A stretch of DNA of 21,471 nt from UMGS363 sp051881815 (GTDB lineage: Bacteria; Bacillota; Clostridia; Oscillospirales; Ruminococcaceae). Below the pieces are notes generated by a model, which saw only the letters and a program-made list of their open reading frames with translations, was not told where the DNA came from and made no database searches. Where the stretch lies: the NCBI GenBank assembly GCA_051881815.1, contig JBJEQP010000030.1, positions 1 through 21,471 on the forward strand, written 5' to 3'. Positions 1 to 5,727 of the stretch are shown here, piece after piece (within the stretch, counting starts at the first letter, position 1; every line of letters begins with the position of its first letter). The translations under genes and the position numbers were made by a program.

Positions 1-62
1 AAGAGTTTTTATAGGGGTTCTCTTTAAATTACCCTTAAATTTATTATACGAGGAAAAATTAA

Positions 63-260
63 ATGAAAAAGCTTGATAAGATCGTCCGCAGCATACTTTT
101 GATGCTGCTGGGCGCAATGATATACGGTTTCATCGGAGCGGCTGCGGAAGTCTACGGCAGCCGCACTCCCGGCAACATCGGCGGTGAAGTTTTTGTACTT
201 CCGCTTATGGCTTTGCTTGTATGGCTCGGGTGGCAAATCAGAGCAAATGTACATAAATAA
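63..260 (+). CDS. Small two-helix membrane protein
   Basis: A 65-residue protein with a purine-rich ribosome site (GAGGAAA, bases 51-57) before the ATG. Two hydrophobic stretches are visible, about residues 10-30 (ILLMLLGAMIYGFIGAAAEV) and 44-58 (VFVLPLMALLVWLGW), with a basic N-terminus (MKKLDK) and basic tail (RANVHK), so it is probably an inner-membrane protein with both ends inside. No family is recognised. It could be a superinfection-exclusion or other accessory membrane protein, but nothing in the sequence decides this. A short hairpin follows its stop codon directly, separating it from the AbrB-like gene. Confidence 0.6.
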   Translation: MKKLDKIVRSILLMLLGAMIYGFIGAAAEVYGSRTPGNIGGEVFVLPLMALLVWLGWQIRANVHK

Positions 261-279
261 AGAGCAGTTCGCTGCTCTT
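260..279 (+). terminator. Short hairpin after the membrane-protein gene
   Basis: AGAGCAG (261-267) pairs with CTGCTCT (272-278) around a TTCG loop; A260-T279 extends it. The run after it (TTCCTT) is a poor U-tract, so this may be a weak terminator or a 3'-end stabiliser rather than a full intrinsic terminator. It starts on the last base of the upstream stop codon. Confidence 0.4.
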
Positions 280-364
280 CCTTAATGCGGCTCGGTGCAT
301 TCGTACTGACGGGTGACAAGTCCCTAACGCAGAGTCAAGGAAAAATCAATCAGGAGGTATTTTT

Positions 365-622
365 ATGGCATTAGTAAAGTACAAAAAGGTATCAAAAGCA
401 AGAAGCATAACCGTTCCGAAGGATCTCGCAGAGGATTACGGCATTTTTGCAGGTGCGGCTGTTGACTTGGTATTGCAGACCGATGGTATTCTTGTCCGCA
501 AACATCTTCCAACTTGTGTTTTGTGCGGCTCGATTGAATCGGTTGATACTGTAAAGGGCAAGGAAATCTGCGCTAAATGCGCTCGTGAAATTAGAGAGGA
601 GATCAACAGTAAATATGCTTAA
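365..622 (+). CDS. AbrB/SpoVT-fold DNA-binding protein with C-terminal zinc finger
   Basis: An 85-residue protein. Residues 8-48 fit the swapped-hairpin AbrB/MazE/SpoVT fold (KVSKARSITVPKDLAEDYGI, then a hydrophobic strand VDLVLQTDGILVRK). Residues 51-73 hold two Cys pairs (CVLCG and CAKC), a likely zinc-binding ribbon. Family members are dimeric DNA-binding transition regulators, so this is probably a phage regulator. A strong ribosome site (AGGAGG at 352-357) fixes the ATG. Its last codons overlap the start of the next gene by 8 bases, so the two are probably translationally coupled. The upstream 100 bases carry no gene. Confidence 0.8.
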   Translation: MALVKYKKVSKARSITVPKDLAEDYGIFAGAAVDLVLQTDGILVRKHLPTCVLCGSIESVDTVKGKEICAKCAREIREEINSKYA

Positions 623-1262
623 TACTGCTGAAATTGCTAAAATCGTAGACCGTATGGGAAAAATAAAGCAGCAGATCGCAGAGTTGAACTCCGAATCTGA
701 TACTCTTGAAGCAATGCTGCTGAAACAGTTTGAAGCCGATGTGGAGGATACCAAATACAAATCGGTAAAATACCGTGGTGCAGAATCAGAGGTATCTGCT
801 GCTTATGCCGATTCCGTCAAGCTGATATATCCCTCAATGCTTAAAAAAATATTTGGCGAAGCCTATCGTGATGTTGTTACTGAAGAAACCACGTATAAGC
901 TGTCAGCCAATACTAAAAGGCTGTTGGCTGCCCTCTATAAAAAGAACTTTATTGGAGGAACAACTGTAGCGGAAGCTCTCGGAAAGCTCACAGCTGACAA
1001 TAAAACCTTTATAGTACTTATGAAAAAGGTCAAGGGAAAAAATTTTGAGGGCGATAAAAAGAACCTCATGAATATTGCAGGATTAGACGAAGAAACTGCA
1101 TCCGACTACGCATATATGATCAACGAGATTGCCTCTTGGCAGGAATTTGAGAAGCTGCTTGCAGTAAGCGGAGAAGTCACTAAAGAAAGAGTAGACCAAA
1201 CGCTTGAATACATCAATTCCGCCATTGTGGTGGAAGAAACACCGAAAATCACGATTACCTAA
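615..1262 (+). CDS. Unknown early phage protein, possible Gam/Gp157 positional analogue
   Basis: About 215 residues from ATG 615; an in-frame GTG at 585 is possible, but the GAGAGGAGA motif at 594-602 lies downstream of it and serves the ATG. Residues 1-40 form a heptad-like helix (IVDRMGKIKQQIAELNSESD) typical of a coiled coil. The middle is rich in Tyr and Lys (KYKSVKYRG; SVKLIYPSMLKKIFGEAYRD) and the C-terminal half is helical. I do not recognise the family. In Mu-like phages the gene before gp16 region is often gam, an N-terminal coiled-coil DNA-end-binding protein, and the layout here is compatible with that role. There is no clear sequence match to Mu Gam, so this is position-based inference only. 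Confidence 0.6.
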   Translation: MLNTAEIAKIVDRMGKIKQQIAELNSESDTLEAMLLKQFEADVEDTKYKSVKYRGAESEVSAAYADSVKLIYPSMLKKIFGEAYRDVVTEETTYKLSANTKRLLAALYKKNFIGGTTVAEALGKLTADNKTFIVLMKKVKGKNFEGDKKNLMNIAGLDEETASDYAYMINEIASWQEFEKLLAVSGEVTKERVDQTLEYINSAIVVEETPKITIT

Positions 1263-1267
1263 TACAC

Positions 1268-1293
1268 CACGGGCAGGAGCGATCCTGCCTGTG
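1268..1293 (+). other. Intercistronic GNRA hairpin
   Basis: CACGGGCAGGA (1268-1278) pairs with TCCTGCCTGTG (1283-1293), 11 pairs including one G-U, closed by a GCGA tetraloop of the stable GNRA class. No U-tract follows, so it is not an intrinsic terminator. It lies between the stop at 1262 and the gp16-like gene and may affect mRNA stability or translation. Confidence 0.5.
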
Positions 1294-1321
1294 CTGCATA
1301 ACCGAAAGGACGGTGAACTCA

Positions 1322-1807
1322 ATGACAGCACAGGAACGAAAATCAATATTTGTCTTATGCCGTGAGCTTGGAATTGGTGACGACGATCGCCACGCTCTGA
1401 TTTACAGCATCACGGGAAAGGAATCCACGACAGAGCTTACTCCCGGCGAAACAAAATCGGTCATACACGAGCTGACAGAGCGGTTGAAGCTTAAAAACCG
1501 TTCGGAACCGCTTCACACAAGGAAGCCGAAAACATATAACGATCCGGTTGCAGGAATGATGACACCCGAACAACAGTCCCTTGCATGGCGGCTTGTGTAT
1601 CGTTTGAAAGAACTGGACAGTTCTCCAAACAGCGCATCTGCAGGAGAACGCATGGCAGGTGCTATTAAAAAAGAGCTTAGAATAACGACCGTTCCGGGAA
1701 AAAATATATTCCGCTGGGTCAGCTTTGATGACGGAGCGAAGCTTATCGAAAAGTTGAAAATGTATGTACGGTCTGCAGAGCGGCGTGTGAAAAGGACGGG
1801 AAGCTGA
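1322..1807 (+). CDS. gemA: Mu gp16 / GemA-like regulatory protein (DUF1018)
   Basis: About 161 residues. The N-terminus (MTAQERKSIFVLCRELGIGDD...ALIYSITGKES) and the C-terminal block (MTPEQQSLAWRLVYRLKELD, then FRWVSFDDGAKLIEKLKMY) are the typical pattern of Mu gp16/GemA proteins. These are early proteins of Mu-like phages; GemA of Mu is reported to affect host gene expression and DNA topology. An alternative GTG at 1313 adds three residues but is too close to the AAAGGA ribosome site; ATG 1322 has better spacing. The stop overlaps the next start by one base (TGATG), indicating coupling. Family assignment is by remembered pattern, not a search. Confidence 0.78.
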   Translation: MTAQERKSIFVLCRELGIGDDDRHALIYSITGKESTTELTPGETKSVIHELTERLKLKNRSEPLHTRKPKTYNDPVAGMMTPEQQSLAWRLVYRLKELDSSPNSASAGERMAGAIKKELRITTVPGKNIFRWVSFDDGAKLIEKLKMYVRSAERRVKRTGS

Positions 1808-2166
1808 TGGAACAATTCACAGACGAGCAGGTTCGGAAAATTCTCTGTCTTGCCGCACGCCGCAAGGTGCTTATTCTTACGGTAAGGGACAGGACGGCGG
1901 TCGGTCTTAAGGACAGCATAGTAGACTATATCCACCGGCACGGTATGGGCAATGTTCTCCAGAGGTTTCAGCCGGAAAGGGGAAAGATCTTCTTTAAAGG
2001 AGCCTTCGAAAGCATTGCGGTGATGTCGGTCAACTGGTGGAACAGTCACGCAGGCTGCGCTCTTTATGTATTTGACGGACTGGTTTTTGTCACAAATCGG
2101 TGCATTACTGATATAAAGCACATAAAGGAAAAGCCGAGGGCGGTTACGGAAATATGGTCGGAATAA
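1807..2166 (+). CDS. Unknown early phage protein (119 aa)
   Basis: The ATG shares one base with the stop of the GemA-like gene, so translation is coupled. The protein alternates short hydrophobic strands and helices (KVLILTV at 20-26, IAVMSVNWWN at 70-79, CALYVFDGLVFVTN at 84-97), suggesting a compact alpha/beta fold. Two adjacent Trp residues follow the segment GKIFFKGAFES. There is no signal peptide or membrane segment. I recognise no family. The strand pattern is faintly reminiscent of the ATPase core of DNA motors, but no P-loop is present, so no function is assigned. Confidence 0.6.
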   Translation: MEQFTDEQVRKILCLAARRKVLILTVRDRTAVGLKDSIVDYIHRHGMGNVLQRFQPERGKIFFKGAFESIAVMSVNWWNSHAGCALYVFDGLVFVTNRCITDIKHIKEKPRAVTEIWSE

Positions 2167-2186
2167 TTTTTAGGAGGATATAATTT

Positions 2187-2876
2187 ATGAAAATTGACCT
2201 TGGAGATATCTGTGAAAAGCAGATGAATGAAATCGTATCGAGTGGATATATAACCGAACAGATAAGGATTTCTTTGGAAAAGACAATCAAAAGCGCAATA
2301 GAATCTGAACTGGAGGGATATAACGGAGAGGTGAAAAAATCTGTTACAGAATGTGTAAAGAAAAGCCTGCAGTTTGATCCCGAAAAAATTGATATTCCGC
2401 TGTATAATAAATTCATTACAGCAGTAGTAAAGGAATCATTGGATAATTTTTTGGATTCCGAGTGCAAAGATAAGATCAAGAGCAGTGTTGAAAAAATACT
2501 TACCAAAGAAATAAAGCCGAAGTACACCCTTGAAGAGATTATCGAAGAATTCAAATCCTATGAAAGTGAATACAAGGATTATGACGATGAAATGACTCTG
2601 CATATAAGGGAAACAACGTATGGCTCATACCATGTATATATGGATGATTGCGACAACAAAGATATATTAGACTGTGAAATAAGTTTTGCAGTTGACAAAT
2701 CTCATCAATATATATACGGAATACAGATAAGGAACAGCTGTAAGGATTCCGATTGTATCAATACTTACGGCTTTGAAAAATTTTTACAAAGGCTGTCAGC
2801 TTATGAGAGCAAGGTCATTATTAATAGCACCGACAGCAGCGATTATGATCTTTCGTATTGTAAAGAGGACTATTGA
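2187..2876 (+). CDS. Unknown AT-rich accessory phage protein (229 aa)
   Basis: A strong ribosome site (TAGGAGG, 2170-2176) precedes ATG 2187. Residues 1-110 are a run of amphipathic helices built from two similar units: each has a helix ending near a stretch such as KTIKSAIESELEGY or KSVEKILTKEIKP. Residues 130-190 look like beta strands (YGSYHVYMDD; YIYGIQIRNS) and are acidic. The gene is visibly richer in A and T than the GemA-like gene before it and the Mor-like gene after it, suggesting separate acquisition. I recall similar helical phage proteins of unknown role but cannot name a family. It sits where Mu-like phages carry variable early cargo. Confidence 0.65.
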   Translation: MKIDLGDICEKQMNEIVSSGYITEQIRISLEKTIKSAIESELEGYNGEVKKSVTECVKKSLQFDPEKIDIPLYNKFITAVVKESLDNFLDSECKDKIKSSVEKILTKEIKPKYTLEEIIEEFKSYESEYKDYDDEMTLHIRETTYGSYHVYMDDCDNKDILDCEISFAVDKSHQYIYGIQIRNSCKDSDCINTYGFEKFLQRLSAYESKVIINSTDSSDYDLSYCKEDY

Positions 2877-2900
2877 TGAAAATTTGAAAGGATGAACGCA

Positions 2901-3230
2901 ATGAGCCTGCTTGATAACCTTGAAATTGAAGACCTCGACGCCGATCAGCGTGAGCTTGCAGAGTGCATAGGTATTGAAGCGTACAAAAAGCTGGTCAAAA
3001 ACTATGCAGGCTCATTCATTTATGTCTGCAAGCCCGATACGATCACTTCAAACCTTAGGAATGAGGAAATACGGCGAAAGTTTAACGGGTATAACTACTC
3101 CGAGCTTGCCCGGGAATATAATCTTGCAGAGGTTTCGATACGGCGTATTGTTTCCCCGGTTATCTCCGAGGTAAAGGCTGCGCCGCTTCCCGGACAGATC
3201 TCATTCTTTGACGAGGACATAAAAATTTAA
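2901..3230 (+). CDS. mor: Mor-family middle-gene transcription activator
   Basis: About 109 residues. ELAECIGIEAYKKLVKNYAG followed by IYVCKPDT, then RNEEIRRKFNGYNYSELARE and YNLAEVSIRRI is the signature of Mor/C activators of Mu-like phages: an N-terminal dimerisation part and a C-terminal helix-turn-helix with the conserved FNG-NY-ELA run. Mor of Mu activates the middle promoter. ATG 2901 is preferred over ATG 2892, because the GAAAGGA ribosome site at 2886-2892 runs into the earlier ATG. It is the last gene before a terminator-like hairpin and the first late cassette, exactly where such an activator would act. Confidence 0.85.
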   Translation: MSLLDNLEIEDLDADQRELAECIGIEAYKKLVKNYAGSFIYVCKPDTITSNLRNEEIRRKFNGYNYSELAREYNLAEVSIRRIVSPVISEVKAAPLPGQISFFDEDIKI

Positions 3231-3333
3231 TTATCAAAATTTTTTCTCATGTGAAAATGGATATGTAATAAATAATAGTGTATAGTTAGGCTATAAGGTT
3301 GACTGTACACTATTTTTTTATGGAGCTGATAAA
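3231..3333 (+). promoter_or_regulatory. Mor-downstream control region (candidate middle/late promoter)
   Basis: The 103 bases between mor and the next gene hold no ORF. An AT-rich stretch with a TG-extended -10-like element (TGGATATGTAAT, 3258-3269) lacks a good -35, as expected for an activator-dependent Mor-type promoter. Immediately downstream comes the long hairpin listed separately. The promoter assignment is inference from position; the activator binding site is not identified. Confidence 0.4.
3274..3319 (+). terminator. 15-bp intrinsic terminator/attenuator after mor
   Basis: AATAGTGTATAGTTA (3274-3288) pairs along its whole length with TGACTGTACACTATT (3300-3314), 15 pairs with two G-U, loop of 11, followed by TTTTT (3315-3319). 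This is an AT-rich but long intrinsic terminator. A competing small hairpin is possible: TATAG (3281-3285) with CTATA (3291-3295). As it lies only 15 bases before the next start codon, it could be an attenuator of the late transcript, an early-operon terminator, or also a dyad operator. Confidence 0.75.
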
Positions 3334-3627
3334 ATGACGATCGATATTACTACTGTTTTATCCATATATTCCGGAGTACTGACGATTCTAATCGGCGTGA
3401 TCGGATTCTTTCTTACGAGGACTTTCAAAGAACTCGACAACAAGGTATCTGCCAAGGCGTTTGAGGATGCTCAGAAGGATATTGATAAGAACACCGAGGA
3501 TATACGCCGTATTAAGGACAATTATCTTACCAAGGATGATTACTTTCGGGAACAGGCTAAGGTAGATAAAAAGCTTGACAGTATCATGGATATATTGATG
3601 AAATTAAGTAAAGGAGGCAGCGCATAA
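3334..3627 (+). CDS. DUF2730-like membrane-anchored coiled-coil protein (Mu gp25 type)
   Basis: A 97-residue protein with GGAG (3322-3325) before ATG 3334. Residues 5-29 are one transmembrane helix (TTVLSIYSGVLTILIGVIGF), and the rest is a charged heptad-like coiled coil (LDNKVSAKAFEDAQKDIDKN). This N-terminal-anchor plus coiled-coil layout, together with its place directly before a gp26-like and a DUF3486 gene, matches the DUF2730/gp25 gene of Mu-like phages. A holin or XhlA-type protein was considered; XhlA has the membrane helix at the other end. The role of gp25 is unknown. The stop overlaps the next ATG (TAATG). Confidence 0.6.
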   Translation: MTIDITTVLSIYSGVLTILIGVIGFFLTRTFKELDNKVSAKAFEDAQKDIDKNTEDIRRIKDNYLTKDDYFREQAKVDKKLDSIMDILMKLSKGGSA

Positions 3628-3950
3628 TGAATCCCGATGCAATGATGAAAAAAGCTCGTGCGGCAAATTTTGTAGAGAATAATGGTAAAGTCCTTCGGGG
3701 TATTAATATGATCCGGATCGACTACAACAAGCTTTCATCCATACGCACGGCTCTTGGAATAGACGATGACGAATATGCGGACAGCGTGAACTATCTCATA
3801 GAATCGGGATATATCCGCATACGCCGCATTGATACTCAGAAAGCGGTCGAGCTTGCCGATTATCCCATGGACGAGATTGAGGGCAAGCTTACGCAGAAGG
3901 GCATACAGCTTCTTGCAGGCGTTATTGATGATCCGTGCATTACCGTTTAA
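3627..3950 (+). CDS. Mu gp26-like winged-helix candidate
   Basis: A 107-residue protein whose ATG overlaps the upstream stop; GGAGG at 3614-3618 is its ribosome site. Residues 30-100 read as a winged helix: LSSIRTALGIDDDEYADSVN (helix-turn-helix), LIESGYIRIRR (recognition helix to wing), then a hydrophilic stretch and KLTQKGIQLLAGVIDDP at the end. The closing 'KLT-KG--LL-G-I-D' run resembles the small winged-helix proteins in the gp26 position of Mu-like phages. Its place between the DUF2730-like and DUF3486 genes supports this. The target is unknown. Confidence 0.55.
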   Translation: MNPDAMMKKARAANFVENNGKVLRGINMIRIDYNKLSSIRTALGIDDDEYADSVNYLIESGYIRIRRIDTQKAVELADYPMDEIEGKLTQKGIQLLAGVIDDPCITV

Positions 3951-3962
3951 GGCGGTGATAGA

Positions 3963-4526
3963 ATGGCACACCGAAGAAAACATTCAAAAATTGACCTGCT
4001 CGCTCCCGAAGTAAAAGCAGAAGTCGAAAGCATGATAACTTCCAACAATTTTACATACAAGGAAATTGTTGAATACATAAGGGACACAACCGGAACGCAG
4101 ATATCACAGCAGGCGGTTTTTCGATATGCAAAGGGTCTTTGCGAATCACTTGAAAGCATACGGATAGCGCAGGAAAACTTCAAAGCTATCACGCAGGAGC
4201 TTAACCGCAATCCGAACCTTGATACCACAGAGGGCATTATACAGCTGCTGTCGCATTTGCTTTTAAACTATGTTCAGAACCTTTCCGAAGAAGATCTGCA
4301 GAATGCCGACCCGATGAAGGTCATGAAGCAGGCTTCCGAGCTTATACGAGTTGCATCGTATAAACGCAATCTTGACATCAAAAACAAGGAGCTTACGGAA
4401 ATGGGCTTTGATGCGGTCAAGAGCAAGGTATTTGACGCTATGGCGCAGGACAACCCCGTGCTTTATAAACAGCTTGCAGATTATCTTAATGATAAGACAG
4501 CTGACTTCGGAGGCGGTCAGGAATGA
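3963..4526 (+). CDS. DUF3486 protein (Mu gp27-like, putative small terminase)
   Basis: 187 residues. The N-terminus (RRKHSKIDLLAPEVKAEVES, then FTYKEIVEYIRDTTGTQISQ and QAVFRYAKGL) is the characteristic DUF3486 start: a basic tail, a short helix, then a helix-turn-helix. In Mu-like phages this gene (gp27) precedes the large terminase and is thought to be the DNA-recognition subunit. Here a second small-terminase-like gene (5263) lies nearer the large terminase, so the division of labour is unclear. The remaining residues 60-187 are helical. The stop overlaps the nusG-like start by ATGA. Confidence 0.8.
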   Translation: MAHRRKHSKIDLLAPEVKAEVESMITSNNFTYKEIVEYIRDTTGTQISQQAVFRYAKGLCESLESIRIAQENFKAITQELNRNPNLDTTEGIIQLLSHLLLNYVQNLSEEDLQNADPMKVMKQASELIRVASYKRNLDIKNKELTEMGFDAVKSKVFDAMAQDNPVLYKQLADYLNDKTADFGGGQE

Positions 4527-5023
4527 TATATGTTGTTTTTGTGCAGCCGTCCAAGGAAATGAAAGTCCGTACGGAACTGGAGCGCAAAGGCTTTGAAGCC
4601 TACGTTCCGAGGCGTGAGCTTCTGATACACAAGTCGGGATTATGGACAAAGATCATAACTATTATCTTTCCGGGATATGTTTTTGTTGATATGGAATACA
4701 ATCCTAGAAATCATATAGCTATAACTCATACGGATAATGTTTTGAGGATCCTCGGAACGCCTTCTCCGCTTTCGGAAGATGAAGCTTCGGTCATGAAGTG
4801 GCTGTTTAATGACGGAAACGTCATAGAAGAGTCAACCGCTCTGATAGACAGCAACGGAGACTGCATAGGATATGAAGGTTTCCTCGAAGGCTATGACGAT
4901 CGAGTGACCTATTTCAACAGGCGGCAGAAAAAAGCGACTGTCGAGGTAAAATTCGGCGGCAGGACACATAAGGCTAATCTCGGAATTATTTTAAAATCAG
5001 CTGATACCACCGAACAGGGTTGA
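4523..5023 (+). CDS. NusG paralogue, LoaP-like antitermination factor
   Basis: 166 residues. Residues 1-95 form a NusG N-terminal (NGN) domain: MIYVVFVQPSKEMKVRTELE, AYVPRRELLIHKSG and the strongly diagnostic IFPGYVFVDM. Residues 110-158 form a KOW-type C-terminal domain with GFLEGYDDRVTYFNRRQKKA and a closing KANLGI strand, the 'G-L-GYE-RI-----R-RRA' pattern of LoaP-type NusG specialists of Firmicutes. NusG binds RNA polymerase; specialised paralogues of the RfaH/LoaP type allow read-through of terminators in particular operons. ATGA overlap couples it to DUF3486. Directly after it come a structured leader, a terminator and the morphogenesis operon, which makes that operon its probable target. 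Confidence 0.82.
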   Translation: MIYVVFVQPSKEMKVRTELERKGFEAYVPRRELLIHKSGLWTKIITIIFPGYVFVDMEYNPRNHIAITHTDNVLRILGTPSPLSEDEASVMKWLFNDGNVIEESTALIDSNGDCIGYEGFLEGYDDRVTYFNRRQKKATVEVKFGGRTHKANLGIILKSADTTEQG

Positions 5024-5193
5024 TTCGTTCCCCTGCTCGGCATTAGCTGCAAATATGCTGTTTAACGGACGGGTAAATGACCCTGAACCGAATGGCGAAG
5101 CATACCCAAAAGAATATACCCATTAAAAATACGTTAAACAGCGTTAAAGCAACGTTTTAAAGATTAATTTGACAAACTGTACCCTAAAATCAA
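4998..5193 (+). promoter_or_regulatory. Structured leader RNA between the nusG-like gene and the late operon
   Basis: About 200 bases with several nested pairings and, after 5023, no gene. Hairpin A: CAGCTGAT (4998-5005) with ATTAGCTG (5042-5049), then an inner stem CCGAACAGGG (5010-5019) with CCCTGCTCGG (5031-5040), one mismatch. Stem B: GCTGTTTAACG (5057-5067) with CGTTAAACAGC (5132-5142), 11 perfect pairs, enclosing GGGT (5071-5074) with ACCC (5080-5083), and AATGG (5091-5095) with CCATT (5120-5124). GGGTA can also pair with TACCC at 5103-5107 or 5117-5121, so alternative folds exist. No promoter with both boxes was found; a TTGACA at 5169-5174 has TAAAAT only 10 bases on. Confidence 0.6.
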
Positions 5194-5242
5194 AAACGGC
5201 TCTGAGGGCATTTATTTAGCTCTCAGGGCGTTTCTTTGTTTT
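5194..5242 (+). terminator. Intrinsic terminator before the small terminase gene
   Basis: AAACG-G-CTCTGAGGGC (5194-5209) pairs with GCTCTCAGGGCGTTT (5219-5233) with one bulged G and two G-U pairs, loop of 9, followed by a T-rich tail (5231-5242). It lies only about 20 bases before the ATG of the first morphogenesis gene, so transcription of that operon from upstream must pass it. Confidence 0.78.
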
Positions 5243-5262
5243 ACATATTCGGAGGTGATAAT

Positions 5263-5727
5263 ATGAGCTTAAATCCGGTAGCGAAAGAAAGCCTTGCGGC
5301 ATTAGCAAGCGCTTTGGATAAGAGAAACAGCAACGAAGATACAAGCAGTCAGACCGTTGCAGATTTCGTGAACGAACTGCTTGCGGAACCCGACAGAAAA
5401 AAGCGGAAGCAGATGATGAAGGATTTTTCCGCAAGGCGTTCGGACGTTGCAAAATTTATCCGAGATAACGAGGATCTCATCAACGCCGAGGCTGAAATGG
5501 CTCTGGTCGCTGCAGCTGTCGGAACTACCGTGACGGAAAAAGAGATCTCCTACAAGGGCGGAAGGCGCACCGTTTCCACCAAGCGCAAGCATATTCCGCC
5601 GAATGTCGGGGCTTTGAATTTGTATCTTAAAAACAAAATGCCGGATAAATATTCGGATAAGCCGCAGAAGGATCCCGAATATGAGGACGTTTCCGATGTT
5701 GAGGAGGAGATCTATGGCGACAGTTAA
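5263..5727 (+). CDS. terS: Putative small terminase subunit (second candidate)
   Basis: About 154 residues from ATG 5263 with a perfect GGAGGTGAT ribosome site (5251-5259); the frame is open upstream to 5236 but across the terminator tail. Residues 45-65 are basic helices (EPDRKKRKQMMKDFSARRSD). The C-terminus (TVTEKEISYKGGRRTVSTKR, then KHIPPNVGALNLYLKNKMPD and KYSDKP) matches the end of many small terminases and their relatives: a strand turn, 'K-IPP----L-F-LKN-MP--YSDK'. Small terminases bind pac DNA and hand it to the large subunit encoded next. The next gene starts inside it (14-base overlap). Confidence 0.7.
   Translation: MSLNPVAKESLAALASALDKRNSNEDTSSQTVADFVNELLAEPDRKKRKQMMKDFSARRSDVAKFIRDNEDLINAEAEMALVAAAVGTTVTEKEISYKGGRRTVSTKRKHIPPNVGALNLYLKNKMPDKYSDKPQKDPEYEDVSDVEEEIYGDS

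Noticed and set aside
1..62. Fragment of an upstream gene at the window start
   Set aside because: All + frames meet stops within these bases, and nothing recognisable is encoded.
1513..2121. 202-codon - strand frame
   Set aside because: Antisense to the GemA-like gene and its coupled neighbour; no ribosome site and no recognisable domain.
3334..3627. Holin or XhlA-like lysis protein
   Set aside because: It has one N-terminal membrane helix and a C-terminal coiled coil; XhlA has the reverse order and no endolysin is adjacent. The Mu gp25/DUF2730 position fits better.
5169..5190. TTGACA ... TAAAAT as a promoter for the late operon
   Set aside because: The spacing is about 10 bases, far from 16-18, and the terminator follows directly.
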